Shown here: piece by piece, positions 45,957 to 58,675 of the stretch
Numbering within the stretch: the stretch's first letter is position 1
Layout of the letters: every line of letters starts with the position of its first letter
Assembly: GCF_029784165.1 (NCBI RefSeq)
Contig: NC_073696.1
Coordinates: 82,396,220-82,460,219 of the forward strand
Direction of reading: 5' to 3'
From: Wyeomyia smithii
Lineage: Eukaryota > Arthropoda > Insecta > Diptera > Culicidae
Length of the DNA stretch: 64,000 nt
Position numbers and translations under genes: made by a program
The notes under the pieces: generated by a model
Databases searched by the model: none
Seen by the model: only the letters and a program-made list of their open reading frames with translations
What the model was told of the DNA's origin: nothing

Positions 45957-48900
45957 TTAGCCTTTTTTGACCGGGCGACTGGCACGGTCCATGGCTACCC
46001 GCCTCCAATCCCGCGGGCACTCCGTACTTGCCAGATCATGCTCACCCTGGTCTAACCATCTTGCTCTTTGTGCTCCTCTTCGTCTCGTACCAACCGAATT
46101 CGAGGTGAGAACCACTTTTGCAGGGTAATTGTCCGTTGTTCTCGCCACGTGCCCTACCCAACGTATCCGTCCAGATTTGACCACTTTCTGGATGCTGGGT
46201 TCACCGTAGAGTTGTGCAAGCTCATGGTTCATTCTCCGTCTCCACACTCCGTTCTCCTGTACACCGCCAAAGATGGTTCTTAGCACCCGTCGTTCGAAAA
46301 CTCCGAGCGCTCGCAGGTCCTCTTCAAGCATTGTCCACGTCTCATGCCCGTAGAGAACAACCGGTCTAATAAGCGTTTTGTACAAGGTGAACTTTGCGCG
46401 GGAACTTAGACGTTTCGAGCGTAATTTTTGTGGAGCCCATAGTAGGCACGACTCCCGCTGATGATTCGCCTCCTAATCTCACGGCTGGTATCGTTGTTCT
46501 TAGTTACTATTGAGCCAAGGTACACGAACTCGTCAAGTAGCTCAAACTCATCACCGTCGATTATCACAATACTACTTAGGCGTACCCTGTCGCGCTCAGC
46601 ATCACCCGCTAGCATGTACTCCGTTTTAGATGAATTTATCTTTAGTTCAATCTTCTCTGCTTCACATTTTAGTCTGGTGTACTGATCCGCCACCGCCTCA
46701 AATGTTCTGCCGACAGTGTCCACGTCATCCGCAAAGCAGATTAATTGACCGGATTTAACGAAAATCGTGCCCCGCTTGTCTATTCCCGCTCGTCTCACAA
46801 CACCTTCTAGCGCAGGAAAGACCATGTCGAAGTCCCCTGCGGGATCCGAATGGGTCGGATAGGCCACCCGAAATCCTCACACAACACTGCACATTCTCCA
46901 TCGTAGCCTTTATCAGTCTGGTAAGTAGGGTTTGCAATTCCGGGAACGATTTCCCGGGAAATACCTTTTCCCGGAATTCCTGGATCTCGGGAACAGAAAT
47001 ATTGATTCACGGGATTCCGGGATTCCCAAGTTCCTTGAAAAATTCCGCAAGATTTACTATAGTTTTCTATGCAAAATTGCACTAAAATACCCTATCAAAA
47101 CACAAAACTGACGTCGTCAAATTGTATAGCAGTACTAAAGTGGACATTACACGAAGCAATATTTGCTTAAAATGACGGTCAATATTTGTTCGCCTTATGA
47201 CATCAGATTATTTGCTGCAATTATTTGTCGAAAATATTTGCTGTCTTTTTTAGCAAACGAAAAATCCGGTCTATGTTTTCTTCGTCCAATGTCGTTCTTT
47301 GCTAATTAGTTTATCAATGAGTGAATACTTGAATCCTTGAGTTGAAAAAAAAATTTGATACTTGTGGAAAAAAATTTAAGCCCGTAAATCAATGTTACCT
47401 GAAATTGAATTTTTAAAACTCTAAGTCATTCGTTTTTGCAGGATAACTACGTAGGCATTCGAAAGCATTAAAACTGACTTATTTCGAGTTGAACTGATTA
47501 TTCAGTATTCTATCGTTTCCTTTCGGTTTGTCTCGGTCTTTCACAGAAAACCGGCTGATGGCAAAATAACGTTCCAGTTAATCAAACGAAATTCTTACAC
47601 GGATTCATACTCTCTAATCAATGGTGATACCAAGCTCCAAATAGGTGTGAGCTATTGTTCTGTCAATGAAAAGTAGATTTGCTAAGCAGTTCTTCTTTAA
47701 ACTCGCATCGCTTAGCTTTGCATAGCTTTGCTTCGAACGATCTTGAAAATAGAGTTTTGAGCAAATATTTGCTATAGTATAAGAATGTAGCATATATATT
47801 ATCCAGAAGATAATTGTAAACGCTTTTTTGTTAATCAATGAATTTATTTTAAATCTCATTTTTGCAAAGAGTTTTCGTCTTTCCCGGTTCCCGGGAATTC
47901 CCGGGAAATTGGATTTTTCATTCCCGTTTCCCGGGAAATCAATTCCCGGGAATATTTCAAACCCTACTGGTAAGCTTCCCGGGGAAGCCGTTTTCGTCGA
48001 GAATTCTCCATAGCTCTTCACGATCAATCGTGTCATAGGCGGCTTTGAAGTCGATAAACAGATTTTTGAGGATCTGTCGTAGAGTAAATATCTGGTCCGT
48101 TGTGGCCTGGTAACTTGCCACGAATCTGTTGGAAAGTGGTGACAGCCGTTGGAAAACTATTTCGTATATCACTTTGTAGGCGGCATTCAGGTTAGTGATC
48201 GCTCGATAGTTTTCACAACCTAGCTTGTCGCCTTTCTTGTAGATGGGGCAAATAACTCCATCCTTCCACTTCTCCGGTAGGCAATCCGTTTCCTAAAACT
48301 TAGCAATCAGCCGATGCAGACAACTGGTCAACTTGCCCGGGCCCATCTTGATAAGCTCCGCCCCGATACCGTCCTTTCCAGCTGCCTTGTTGTTTTCAAG
48401 CCTTTGGATAGCATCATTAACTTCGTTTATCGATGGAGGTGGCACATCTCCGTTGCTTGCTATACCGACAGAGTCTCCTGAGTCGCTGTTCTGGTCTCCT
48501 TCCTGTACGCCATTCGAAGTGCTGTCTCCCCCTTTCGATCACCTCACGATCATCCGTCAAGATATTCCCCTCCTTATCCCTGGCCATTTCGGCTCGCGGA
48601 ACAAAGCCTTTGCGGGATGCGTTGAATCTCTGATAGAACTTTCGTGTTTCATGAAAGCGGTACAGCTGTTGTAGTTCTTCGCACTCCTCCTCCTCCTGGC
48701 AGCGCTTTTTTCCTGGAAGAGTTGGGTTTGCTGTCTCCGTTTCGTCAAACCATTCATTACGTCGACTCGGTACTTCGCGACCTAGGACGTTCTCCGCTAC
48801 ACTGCTGATGGCTGACTTGACGGTATTCCAGCAAATCTCTAGAGGGGTTTCTTCCAGCTCGTCCTCTCCTGGCAATGCAGTTAAGAGAGAAAGCGCGTAG

Positions 48901-49920
48901 TTATCGGCGACTTCGGGTTGCTTCAGTCGCGCGAGATTATACCTTGGCGGGCAATGGTACCGTATGTTGTTCACAATGGATAGCTTTTGGCGTATCTTTA
49001 CCATCACTAGGTACTGGTTCGAGTCGATGTTAGCGCCCCGATGTGTTTTGACGTCAATAATGTCTGAAAAGTGCCGACCATCAGTCAAAACGTGGTCGAT
49101 TTGAGTTTCTGTTTGGTTAGGTGATCTCCAGGTGTACCGATGCTGGAGGCTATGCTGGAAAAAGGTGCTACGTACGGCCTTGTTCTTGGAGGCGGCAAAG
49201 TCAACTAGTCTTAGGCCATTTTCATTTGTCAGCCGGTGTGCGCTGAATCGTCCAATTCCCGGTCTAAATTCCTCCTCTTGACCGACCTGAGCGTTCTTAA
49301 TCCCGATGTCAATCTTAACATCATGTTTTGGGCAGCGATCGTATTCACGTTTCAACTGCGCATAGAATTCGTCTTTATCGTCATCAGTACTTCTAAGGTG
49401 AGGGCTGTGCACGTTTGTAATGCTAATGTTAAAGAATCGGCCCTTGATTCTTAACCTGCACATTCTGGGGTTAACCAGCCACCACACAATCACCCGCTTC
49501 TCGCTATATAAGCTGTGCCCTGCTCATAAGTGTCACCACAACTCTGGTCCATCCCTATACGTACGCACGCCACTTTCTCGCAGGAGGACCGACGTATCGC
49601 TACTGTTTTGAGTCCCGAACACAACCAGGACTTAGACATAACGCTTGTGGGTGCGTCACTCAGGGCGCTTGGGGTGGCGTTACCTGCCCAAGAAACTTCC
49701 TTCCGAAGAAGGAAGCCCGCTTCCCCTGTCAGCATACTACCGGTAGTCCCACCGGGGTTGGTTACCCGAGCTTCTTACTAGTTACTCATATCCCAGTTGG
49801 CACCAACGAAGAGGTAGGGGTTCGGTAGCTGGAAGGCTAATGGTTCGCATGTGGGAACTATATTGCGCCTTTGGTCCAGTCATTCGCCAACCAACTATAG
49901 GCTGAAGACGCCATTTAGGA
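45957..49920 (-). pseudogene. RTE-3: RTE-type non-LTR retrotransposon, endonuclease plus reverse transcriptase
   Basis: The minus strand reads 5' leader (49920-49740), then an endonuclease (49735-48960: RMCRLRIKGRFFNISITNVH, DRCPKHDVKIDIG, FQHSLQHRYTWRSPNQTETQ, DHVLTDGRHFSDIIDV) with a frame change near 49500. A linker runs to 48417. The reverse transcriptase follows (FIDFKAAYDTIDREELW at about 48060-48010; FADDVDTVGR at about 46735; DEFVYLGSIVTKNNDTSREI near 46520). The C-terminal part (VVLYGHETWTML, RRMNHELAQLYGEPSIQK, GRIRWVGHVART) ends with a stop at 45957. It is the most complete RTE here and keeps FADD, but a hAT-like MITE splits it and several frameshifts break it. The 3' untranslated part is nearly absent. 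Confidence 0.85.
46926..47966. mobile_element. hAT-like MITE, 1,041 bp, inserted in RTE-3
   Basis: It is flanked by the perfect 8-bp duplication CTGGTAAG (46918-46925, 47967-47974). Its ends are TAGGGTTTGCAAT and ATTTCAAACCCTA. Removing it with one CTGGTAAG rejoins RTE-3 coding sequence (ENGFPGKLT followed by LIKATMENVQC). Both subterminal regions are full of TTCCCGGGAA palindromes, likely protein-binding sites. No transposase frame was seen. The middle is AT-rich and unlike anything else in the window. Confidence 0.9.
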
Positions 49921-52779
49921 CTATCTGTATTTTTTCTATAACGACTAATTTTTGGAAGGGGCTTTGATCATTATAAATATTGTTAGATCCAAACCGATTT
50001 TTTTTTATTGGTGTGATGTCATCGGAAAAGTTGTAGATAGCTTTTTAGTTTTGTTTTTTTTTTTTAAACAATAAACATTGTTGAAAAAAGCTTAAATCTT
50101 TCAAAACAATAACACTGTTCAAGGAAAAAGTTATAATTTTAATATCTTTAAATTCTTTTTTTTTGTAAAAAACAACAAAATGTATGCTTTAGATGGTTAT
50201 GGTCTAAAATAAGTGTTTTCGTTTGTTTCGTTTTGCGGTGTGTGGTCGTTTTAAACCAAAAAGTTTTTTTTAATGTTTGTAGTGTGTATTTTTTAAGGAA
50301 CAAAATATTATCTGTAGGCTGTAGCTTTGCCTCCATCTGTGAACTTTTTTCAGAATTGGAATACGAACTGTGTTATCCAGTCAGCACGTATTGCTATTAA
50401 CGATATCACCTGCATGTTTACAGTGATCTGGTATCTAGCATCTAGCTCTGGTATTTCAAGGCTTAATGTTTTCAAAACATATATTCTATAGTATTGACAT
50501 TTTTGTACCTTGGAGGACACTCGTAATTGCTAACTTTTCGCCTCGAAGAATCAGATCAATCAATCTCATCAACATTGTGCACTTAATTCAACTAGAAAAC
50601 CACACCACAATAACATAGTTCACATTCGTCATATTATCACACTGCCGATTATTCAACAGTCAGTTGCATTTCAAATGTAACATTTCACAGTCCGCAATCA
50701 GACATGTCAGCCCGGTGGATAGGCAGCACTTTATACGCTCGGAATTTTCTCCGTTAATTTTCATGAATTATGAGTAGCCCCGTCTGCAGGAAAAATATTT
50801 ATAAGCTGGTAGCCCATCATGGCACCAGGCTGGAAAGCAATCGTAGAGGAGTTGATCGTTTGCTTATAATAACCGCTCAATACCCATTTGAATCGATATT
50901 TTTTGGAACTGTAATTATAACTACCGGCAAACTCATCGATTCCTTTCATAACTTATCCTATGGTTGCTCTAACAGAACAGTCCGAATTCACCCTTTCACA
51001 CGAGTTTCCCCTACAAATGTCACCAAGTTTCTACGGGCTTGAAGTGTGCACTTTTCTGTCGACACTCGTTGAGCAACCAATGTGAAGTTGTTTAAAATCG
51101 CATAAAAAACACACTTGCGCTGCTGAATGAATTAAAGAACATCTAGGCTTAATCAAGCACACCGGGGGCAACTTTTTTGCCCATTATCCATTTCCCTCAG
51201 CGCGCCAATCGTCCTGCTGCCTAGTAGTGGCAGCCATCAAGAGCTTCATCATGTCCAGATCTTCGGCAGCCTATTCGCTACCGGCGATACGGCCTGTTGG
51301 CGAATCGTAGTTATTACTTGTAACACTTTAGTCTCCTGTTTGGTTACCCGGCGACTGCGTACACAAATAATTCCACTTGGGTCAGCCGGGCGTCGTCGGT
51401 CGCGTCGCTGCGTTTGTTGAGAAAAGAGTGCGACGAATGTGTAATAATTATGAGTGCTAATGATTATTTATGACATCATTATTATTATCGGCGTGAGTAG
51501 ATTTTAAGTGGAAACGTAGGCACCCCGGCCGTCCCGGGAGTGCGAGAATGGGTTGTATGATATATTGCAATTAACCATGCGCATTAATAGATCGTGAATG
51601 CATCTTCGTCGATCATCTTTGAAATTTCAGCGCTCTTTTCTTCCGACCCGGGTACGAGGGTAATAAGCTCTAGAAGCTAGAGCCTACTTTCCAAATTGGG
51701 AACAGAGGTAGGTACGGTTTCGGGAAGGGTAATATATTTACGTGTTATGGTGTGAAATAAATGAACACTAGAGACGATGACAGTTTTATGCAAATTAGCA
51801 TTTACGTAGTGACAGCGCTCGGGAAGTATCCCGATTTTTATTCTAATGAGGTAATTTATTATGGTTTTTTATTAGATCCGTGTTAATTGCGGTTTGCTTT
51901 GTGATTTTTCCGAAGATTAGTTGGCCGTTAATAACTGACATACGAATACGATTAGAAAAAATCGGATATGATAAATGAAGGTACCGAAGTATTACAGATT
52001 CGTAAAATATGATCCTGTTTTCTGTATAAAAAGTGACGTTTTGAATTAATTCCAAATATATGCATAAGAAGACTATGTTTATCGTCCATTACTTTCATAT
52101 TTTTTTTTCTTGTTTCCAAGACCAGATAAAAACGGAAAAAATTCAACACGGAAGTACACATGCCGGAAGGACTACGAACCAATTAGAATTGAAAACACCG
52201 AAAAAGGTCTTTTAAGAGTTCACCAGAACTCATCTATGGAATATGCTTTACCTGAGAATAAAACGGGGTTAAATGAGAGCTAACCATTTAGTGCCCATGC
52301 CAGCCTTTAGACGGGCTTCAGTAAATAATAAAAATTTTAAAAATGTTTACAAAGATTTACAGTGATTTTACCGTCTAAAAGCGGACTTGGGCACTTTTCA
52401 TTTTCGCTCTACATAATTTATTTGATCACATAAACATTCATAACTCCACAGAAAACAGGTTCAGGTTCACGGGCCTGTGAGGTTACAGAAGCCTAGCGGA
52501 CATAGCACGAATAGTATGATAAAAATTGGTTTCCCTACATTTTCTGAGAATTCAGGTGCGTTTTCATAGATTTGAGTTTAAAAAACATTTGTCAGAAACT
52601 TTTAAGTAATTTAAATTGTTTTAGCTACATTTAAAAGGAAAGTAAGTACTTTTCATGTGATAATAAACAAAACCTCTATTATTTCCTTAGTATATGAGAA
52701 TAATTTTACACAAACGGAAAATATGCTTCAGCTAACTGAGGCAAGCGATATATAACTTGACTCTTCTGACCTAATTCAT
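49921..52779. other. Gene-free stretch
   Basis: Positions 49970-50330 are poly-T rich. Positions 50377-50560 are a copy of the dispersed repeat at 41966-42135. Positions 51130-51700 are richer in GC and unique, with a cluster of TAAT words and TTATTTATGACATC near 51445-51490, as in homeodomain-bound enhancers; this is only suggestive. No coding region is convincing. Confidence 0.4.
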
Positions 52780-53710
52780 AATTGTGGACACGACCGGCAG
52801 ATTATAATTGTCAGGATTCCAAAAACAATTTTGTGTTACCAAAATCCTGCAAAGCTTTTCATTGGGGGAAATGTCGGCCAATGCACCTACCGCAGATGCT
52901 GGAGCTACAACACAAATGCAGATTTTTACTAAACGAAGACCCGCTGAACCTGCCACTGACGCTGCTATCCACTGCCGCTGCTGTTACGCATTGCCGCTGC
53001 TGCTGTCCGTTGTCGCTATTGCTGCTAGCCGCTGCTACTTAGTTAGGACCGGCCTAGTAGCCTTCCACTATTAAAATGATTATTTTAAGCAGAAACAGAA
53101 AAGCGAACGTAATACGACCAATTAGATCAATCGGAATCTGGCAAGGCTTGATTATGCGTTTTTATGTCGTATGGAAGCAGATAACAGAGGATGTCGCAGT
53201 CAGTTACACAACCTTTTATTACGCTGCTGTTGGGTGGTGCTGCATATCGGCGAAGGCAAATAAAATTCTTTTTGTGCTGAGACATAGAGATGAAGTCGAA
53301 TTTACAACCGTGTTTGTGAAGTTATGATAACACAGTGGAAAGCACAGATTTTAACTGCCTGTATAACAAAACGTTTAGGTTGCCAAAACAGGACAGCCTT
53401 TCATTGGAGGCAGTGCCAGCCAATGTACCTACTACTGATGCTGCCTGCTACCGCAAAAAGGCATTTCCATGGAGGAAGTGTCGCTGCACCTACCACTAAC
53501 GTTGCTACCACAATCGCTACAGCTGACACTGCCACTAGATCTGCCACTACTGCATGAAGGCAGTTTTTTATTAGAGGAAGTGCCGCTGATGCTGCCGTCA
53601 CTACCCCTTCTGATATCCGCTGCTGGTACCCACTGCTATCCGCTGTCGCTACTGCTGCTACCTGCTGCTACTAAGTTAGGCCCATCCTAGTTGTCATCTA
53701 TTAACAAAAT
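52780..53710 (+). repeat. Two direct copies of a CTG/CCG-trinucleotide-rich unit
   Basis: Units at about 52800-53075 and 53355-53710 share the order AAAGC/CCTTTCATTGG, CCAATG(C/T)ACCTAC, a degenerate CTGCTG/CCGCTG run, and (T)TAGTTAGG followed by CC. They are offset by 560-620 bp. Frames through them are rich in L, A and T and change with each indel, so I treat them as repeats, not genes. Confidence 0.65.
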
Positions 53711-54639
53711 GATCGATTAGAGCAGGCTATTATATAGCCCAAAGAGTTCATTCCCGGTTTACCAGGTATATGAATTTGTCGACGTGCTAGGGAAAGCAAG
53801 CTTTAAACGACCAATCAAAGGTCGAATTCTGCGTTTCAACAAGGCTTAACAACTTCCAATAGTACTATAGTTCGAATAATCCAATTGCTTTTTATGCATT
53901 TGGGCAGGTGCACAGATTATTTTCCAATCGATTGCTACAAGAATCCATTGAAAAATAGCCGACTTATTAGCATTTGAAATTGGACATATTTTTGCCTCTT
54001 TTAGTTTTTAGATTTCCATTACACACCACTATATAGCCGTACTTTCTGAGAGACGTAATTCTACGTCAAATATAAATGCTTTCAGACAACGTAGGTATTC
54101 AAAACAAGCTGTTGTCAATACTCATCATGAGGGTAATCAAAAGACTTTCTATACTGTTCATGCATCACTAGCATTTCATGTCTGTAGGTAACATTTTAAA
54201 ATTAGATATCAACAAATTGAAGACAATTTGTCATGTTTTGACACCACCACCCTGTTCATATGCTTTTGTGCTTACAGGTAATGTTTCAAATTCAAACTTC
54301 AAGAAGCCTCCTATGATTGATGCAAAAAAGTCAGTCGGTTTTGATTTAGGTAGTCGCACTCCTGAGAAGATGGACTACCTATAGCAATTCATAGGAACGA
54401 TTTGGCTATTCAAAAAGGTATGAAATTCTCGACTAAAATTATTTTTAAACTGAAATTCAGTAATGATTTTAGACGACATCGACGCTGCGATTGATGCGAC
54501 TGGCTATTGCTTAGCATTGTGCTGACAGTAGATGCATCCGTAGAGTGTCTATTAGGGGTAAGTTTATCGAACTCGATCCCATACCAAATATTTAATACGC
54601 CTTAGAAACATATTCTTACGTCAGTTTCAAAGAACTGGA
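53711..54639. other. Gene-free AT-rich stretch
   Basis: No gene was recognised. The right edge may include untranslatable 5' sequence of the Juan-like element. Confidence 0.4.
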
Positions 54640-56250
54640 GATCTGACCAAAACAGACCACGTCACTGAACTCAACACGCTGGTTCGCTTTAGAGTTGACA
54701 ACCTGAAAATAGAAAAATTAGCAGAGACATCCAAAGTTTGGAAAACTATTCAAGATTCTTCTAGAAGGTCTCTAAAATTAAAAAAAAAAAAACAAACCCA
54801 GGCTCAATCCCCTTCTAAAAACTGACTGTTCTTTACTAATCTCTCCCTTGGATAAAGCAAATGCCATCGGTGAGCGCCTGATGTGTTCACGTAGTCTCGG
54901 TAACAACATGCAAAGTCCAGTCGAAAACCAAGTTGCTCAAACCATACTTTCCCTTGATGAAAAGACTTGCTCAGTGCTTCCGAATCAACGCATAATTATA
55001 AATCAAGTTCGCTTAGCCATAAAGTACACGAAAAATATGAAAGTTCCCGGATTCGATGGTATCTTCAACCTTATTCTTAAAAAGTTGAGTGATAGAACAC
55101 TATTCTTATTTTTAAGAAGTGTTTGGATTTACATTATTTCCCGCTAAGATGGAAAAGTGCCAAAGTCATACCAATTCTTAAGCTATGCAAAGATCCCATA
55201 TTGACTGCTAGCTATATGCCCATTAGCCTGCTATCATCACTAAGCAAGGTATTTGAGAGGCTCCTACTTGATCGCCTGTTAGTAGTCATTGAGGATAACA
55301 ACATCTTTCTTTCTGAGCAATTTGGCTTCAGTAAAGGCCTTTCTGCAACTCACCTGCTGCTGAGAGTTGAAAAGATCATTAACAGAAACAAAGTCCACAG
55401 CCATGGCGCTTCTAGATGTTGCAAAGGTCTTTGACAACGTATGGCATGAGGGTTTAGTGTTTAAACAGTGTAATTTCGGCGTACCTGACTACCTCACAAA
55501 AATAATACTGAACTATCTCCACCAAAGAACGTTCTAACTTTCTCTTCATGGTGATCTGTCCACATTTTCACGTATCCCAGCTGGTTTACCTCAAGGCAGT
55601 TTATACAACGTCGGATATTCCGGTTCTCCCAGTAGGATCTTCTCTATCATTATTCGCCAATGATACAGCAATACTAGTCAAAGGTAGAAAGCCTCCAGAA
55701 CTTGAAAGCAGATTGCAACGTTGTCTAGATATCAACGTGGGTTACATGACCAAATAGAAAATTCGCATCAATCTCCAAAAAACTTTTAAGCAGACCTACA
55801 GATTGAATTCAACTGAAAATTGTAAATTTATATTGGCCGGTTGTAAAATTGACTGGACATATGGGGCAATCCATCTGGGTCTTTTGTTAGAATCCAAGCT
55901 ACTTTTTCGATAATATGTCGAGAAAACTCAAAACAAATGCTTGATACTGGTAAAATCATTATACTGCCTGTTGAACCGGAGATCTACATTATCCAGAGCG
56001 AACAAACTAGTAATATACAAGCAAATCATCTGCTCTGTTATTGACTATGCATCTGATCTTGTGCTGCATCCCACTTGAAGAAGTTGCAAACTTTCCATAA
56101 CAAAACTCTACGCATGATGTTTGACCTATAGTTCGATACATAACTTCATAGGTCCATGAAACTGCTGGCTTGGACCTGCTTCCAGAGCACTTTCGTATAT
56201 TTAATGAAAACTAATAGAAAAATGTACCACTTCCGATTCGGAGTTAGTCG
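54640..56250 (+). pseudogene. Jockey-clade (Juan-like) reverse-transcriptase pseudogene
   Basis: The plus strand holds a 5'-truncated non-LTR element lacking its endonuclease. The order is a connector (LAETSKVWKTIQDSSRRSLK near 54720), KVPGFDGIFN at about 55040, WKSAKVIPILKLCKDPI near 55150, SYMPISLLSSLSKVFERLL near 55210, LSEQFGFSKGLSATHLLLRV near 55310, DNVWHEGLV near 55435, LPQGSLYN near 55590 and SLFANDTAILVKGRKPPELE near 55650. A C-terminal region has CAASHLKKLQTFHNKTLRMM near 56070. The catalytic box reads FAND where the family has FADD. Frame changes occur about 55130 and 55410, and stops follow. Closeness to mosquito Juan elements is recalled, not tested. Confidence 0.8.
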
Positions 56251-56605
56251 ACAACTTTACTATGTTTTTAAATGTAAATAGTAGGTTAGGATGTATAAAA
56301 TTTGAATTGAAACAAAAGTTGTAGAAACCGGTAAAATCTGTATTACGAAACTAATATGTCTGTATGATTAAAATTTCCAAAATGTATACGCGAAATAAGG
56401 GAAAAGTTGAAAAGTAAAACTGAATCACTTAAATTAAAACGTAATGGCAGAAACTAGATTTCAAGAAAATTAAAATGTATAAAAATTTAAACAAACAAAT
56501 AACAAGCAATGAATTCAAATAATGCTGTCAACAAACATGGCTAAGGCATTCGACAGAGTTTGGCGTAAAGATCAACCGAGCTACGTTAAAAAACGACAAA
56601 TATTA

Positions 56606-57177
56606 CGTTGGCGGGTCGTTTTCGACCCATGTATATTTTGTGTGGTAACCCATGGAGAAATTGATGAAATATGGAAAACACAAATTATTCGTATCGTCTA
56701 CTCCATGAAACTTCACAAATTTTTCATTTTCTATTGCGACTTCAGGAACATATTCGTTATTACTACCAACTGAAAAGCCTTCATCATTCATCTTTTCTGA
56801 GTAACAACGAATTTCTTTAATTGATATTGTTCTCAACGAACTCGATATTTAAACGATTTTTTTTTCTTTATTCAAAATAGTGGTAATAATAGTTCTACGA
56901 GTGTAAACAACAAAATCACAATGAACTATGGAATGTCCTATCCATGAAAACCGCACTATAATATGACGGGCCGAAAACGACCCAGTCTAACCGAAAAGTC
57001 CCAAAATCAAATATCACTATTGTCATCTAGCGGAAAACATCTGACGAGGTTTTTTTCGATGTTGTTCCTCAATGTTCAAGCAACAATTTTGAAAAATTTC
57101 TCCCAAATATTATAATCGGTTCTGAAAATATCGATTTCAAAAAAAAAAAAAAGATTGGGTCGAAAACGACCCCAACG
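56606..57177. mobile_element. TA-flanked MITE with GGGTCGTTTTCGACCC ends
   Basis: It is flanked by TA (56604-56605, 57178-57179). Its termini begin CGTTGG and carry GGGTCGTTTTCGACCC, which is itself a palindrome, at both ends; a further CCGAAAACGACCC lies at about 56971. The flanking DNA is reverse-transcriptase coding sequence. TA flanks fit the Tc1/mariner group. A minus-strand frame (56836-56603) has no recognisable transposase motif. Confidence 0.75.
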
Positions 57178-57346
57178 TAGGTCTATGGTAAAAATATAAA
57201 TGTAAAATTTTAAACTTGCTCTTTGTATCACAAAAATTGACTTGACTAACCTCTCTCTTCAGGTTAATTATGAAAAATCTAAAATATTGCCTGTTCGAAA
57301 AGATGTACCTCAAGGAAGTATATTAGGCACAATCTTATCCAATTTT

Positions 57347-57561
57347 ATCCAAAACTTTCAGCTGGTCTCGAGGTGCGATGCTGGTCTAACAAGCCAGTTG
57401 TCGTAGGCTCGAGTCTCGGCTCGGGAGACACTGTCAGTAGGATCGTAGCGCTAACCCCGCAATTGTCCTGTATACTTAACAGTTGGCTGCGAAGCCTGTG
57501 TATAATATAAACAGAAGATCGAGTTCCAAATCGGAATGTAGCAGCAACAAGGCTTGGCTTT
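57347..57561 (+). mobile_element. tRNA-derived SINE with 14-bp target duplication
   Basis: The exact 14-mer TCTTATCCAATTTT (57333-57346, 57562-57575) flanks it. The body matches the SINE at 35250 (CTAACAAGCCAGTTGTCGTA, GTCTCGGCTCGGGAGA, CAATTGTCCTGTA). It broke a reverse-transcriptase frame. Confidence 0.9.
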
Positions 57562-57690
57562 TCTTATCCAATTTTCTTGATATCCTTGATTTACCATCAG
57601 GATGTGAAAAATCTCTGCTTTGTAACGGTATCAGCATATTTCTAAAAAAAGGCAATTTGCAATCGGCTGCAAAAAAAGTCGAGATATGAA

Positions 57691-58675
57691 CTCATCATAC
57701 TTGCAGATTTTCCTTGATGCATAAAAAATGGTTATTTTTCCACAAATAAAACACTAATCGCGTAGTGAAGATGAACAGTGTAACCTTAAGTTGATCAACT
57801 TATTTATTTAGGGCCAATTTATAGAGTGTTCAATAAGTTCGATTGTACTTTGAAATTTATTTTTAACAATGTAAGACATTTTTTTCTCAGTCCATTTTTA
57901 TTGAGGCAATGTTAACTGAGAACCTTTACGACACATTTGCTGGAAGCATCCCACCTCTTTGTATTGTGTTGTGCGAGCTTGAGACGTTTCTCAAAAGAAT
58001 CGCACGTTAGGGTATAAAAGGAGATTGTAAGGAAGAAGTCGTTGTTGTCGGAGACCGAATTTACCTCTGCATCTCCACGACTGCGACGGAAAGGTAGGGT
58101 TTGGTCACCGTGATGAGTGACGAACCGAACAATGTTGCGTGTGAATTTAACTAATGACGAGGGCAAGCGAAAGAAAATAGTGCGTAGCCGTTAGATTAAT
58201 AACGACATTTATCGGCCGAACGAAACCTATTCCGATTTGCAACACGCCTATACAAACGCAACGGGTGAGCAATCTCTGGCTAAACGGACAGGCCGAGACC
58301 GTGTTTATTTCCAAATCGCGCGTGAAGCTAGCTCATTACACAAATGAACGAACGATTTAAATATCGCGATCCTCTGCGAATGATGCGCGCAAAAATCATG
58401 TACCACCCAAATCATCTAAATTTCTATATAAATTTTATTACCAATCCTGGAAACCTTCGAGAAAGCAAACGAACTTAAGTAAACGCGGTTGTTTGGAAAG
58501 TATGCAAAAAAAAAGTTTTGATTAAACTTTTTTAACACCGAAATTCAGATTTTTGAGGTTTCCTTTTTATGAGGAATCTAAAGTCGACTAAAAGGAACCC
58601 ATTCCATGGATAAGCAGATGGATTTAGGAAGGAAATGATTTTTTTAAATTTTTAATGGAGTTTAAATGTTGTATG
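57691..58675. other. Gene-free stretch
   Basis: No gene, RNA or known repeat was recognised. A minus-strand frame at 57912-58166 has ordinary composition but no identifiable domain. Confidence 0.4.

Larger units (their letters stand above)
56522..57690 (+). pseudogene. Second Jockey-type reverse-transcriptase fragment, twice interrupted
   Basis: Three plus-strand pieces are in order. MAKAFDRVWRKDQPSYVKK lies at 56537-56600. QVNYEKSKILPVRKDVPQGS, then ILGTIL, lies at about 57262-57335. LDILDLPSGCEKSLLCNGIS and onward lies at 57565-57690. A TA-flanked MITE separates the first two and a SINE with a 14-bp target duplication separates the last two. The position of the catalytic FADD box reads LCNGIS, so the active site is gone. 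It differs from the Juan-like element in sequence, and is a separate family member. Confidence 0.7.

Noticed and set aside
47614..48036. 140-residue frame crossing 47966
   Set aside because: It runs across the junction of a hAT-like MITE and RTE-3 and is a chimera of the two.
56603..56836. 77-residue minus-strand frame thought to be a piggyBac transposase N-terminus
   Set aside because: The element has TA flanks, not TTAA, and the peptide lacks any catalytic or zinc-finger motif.
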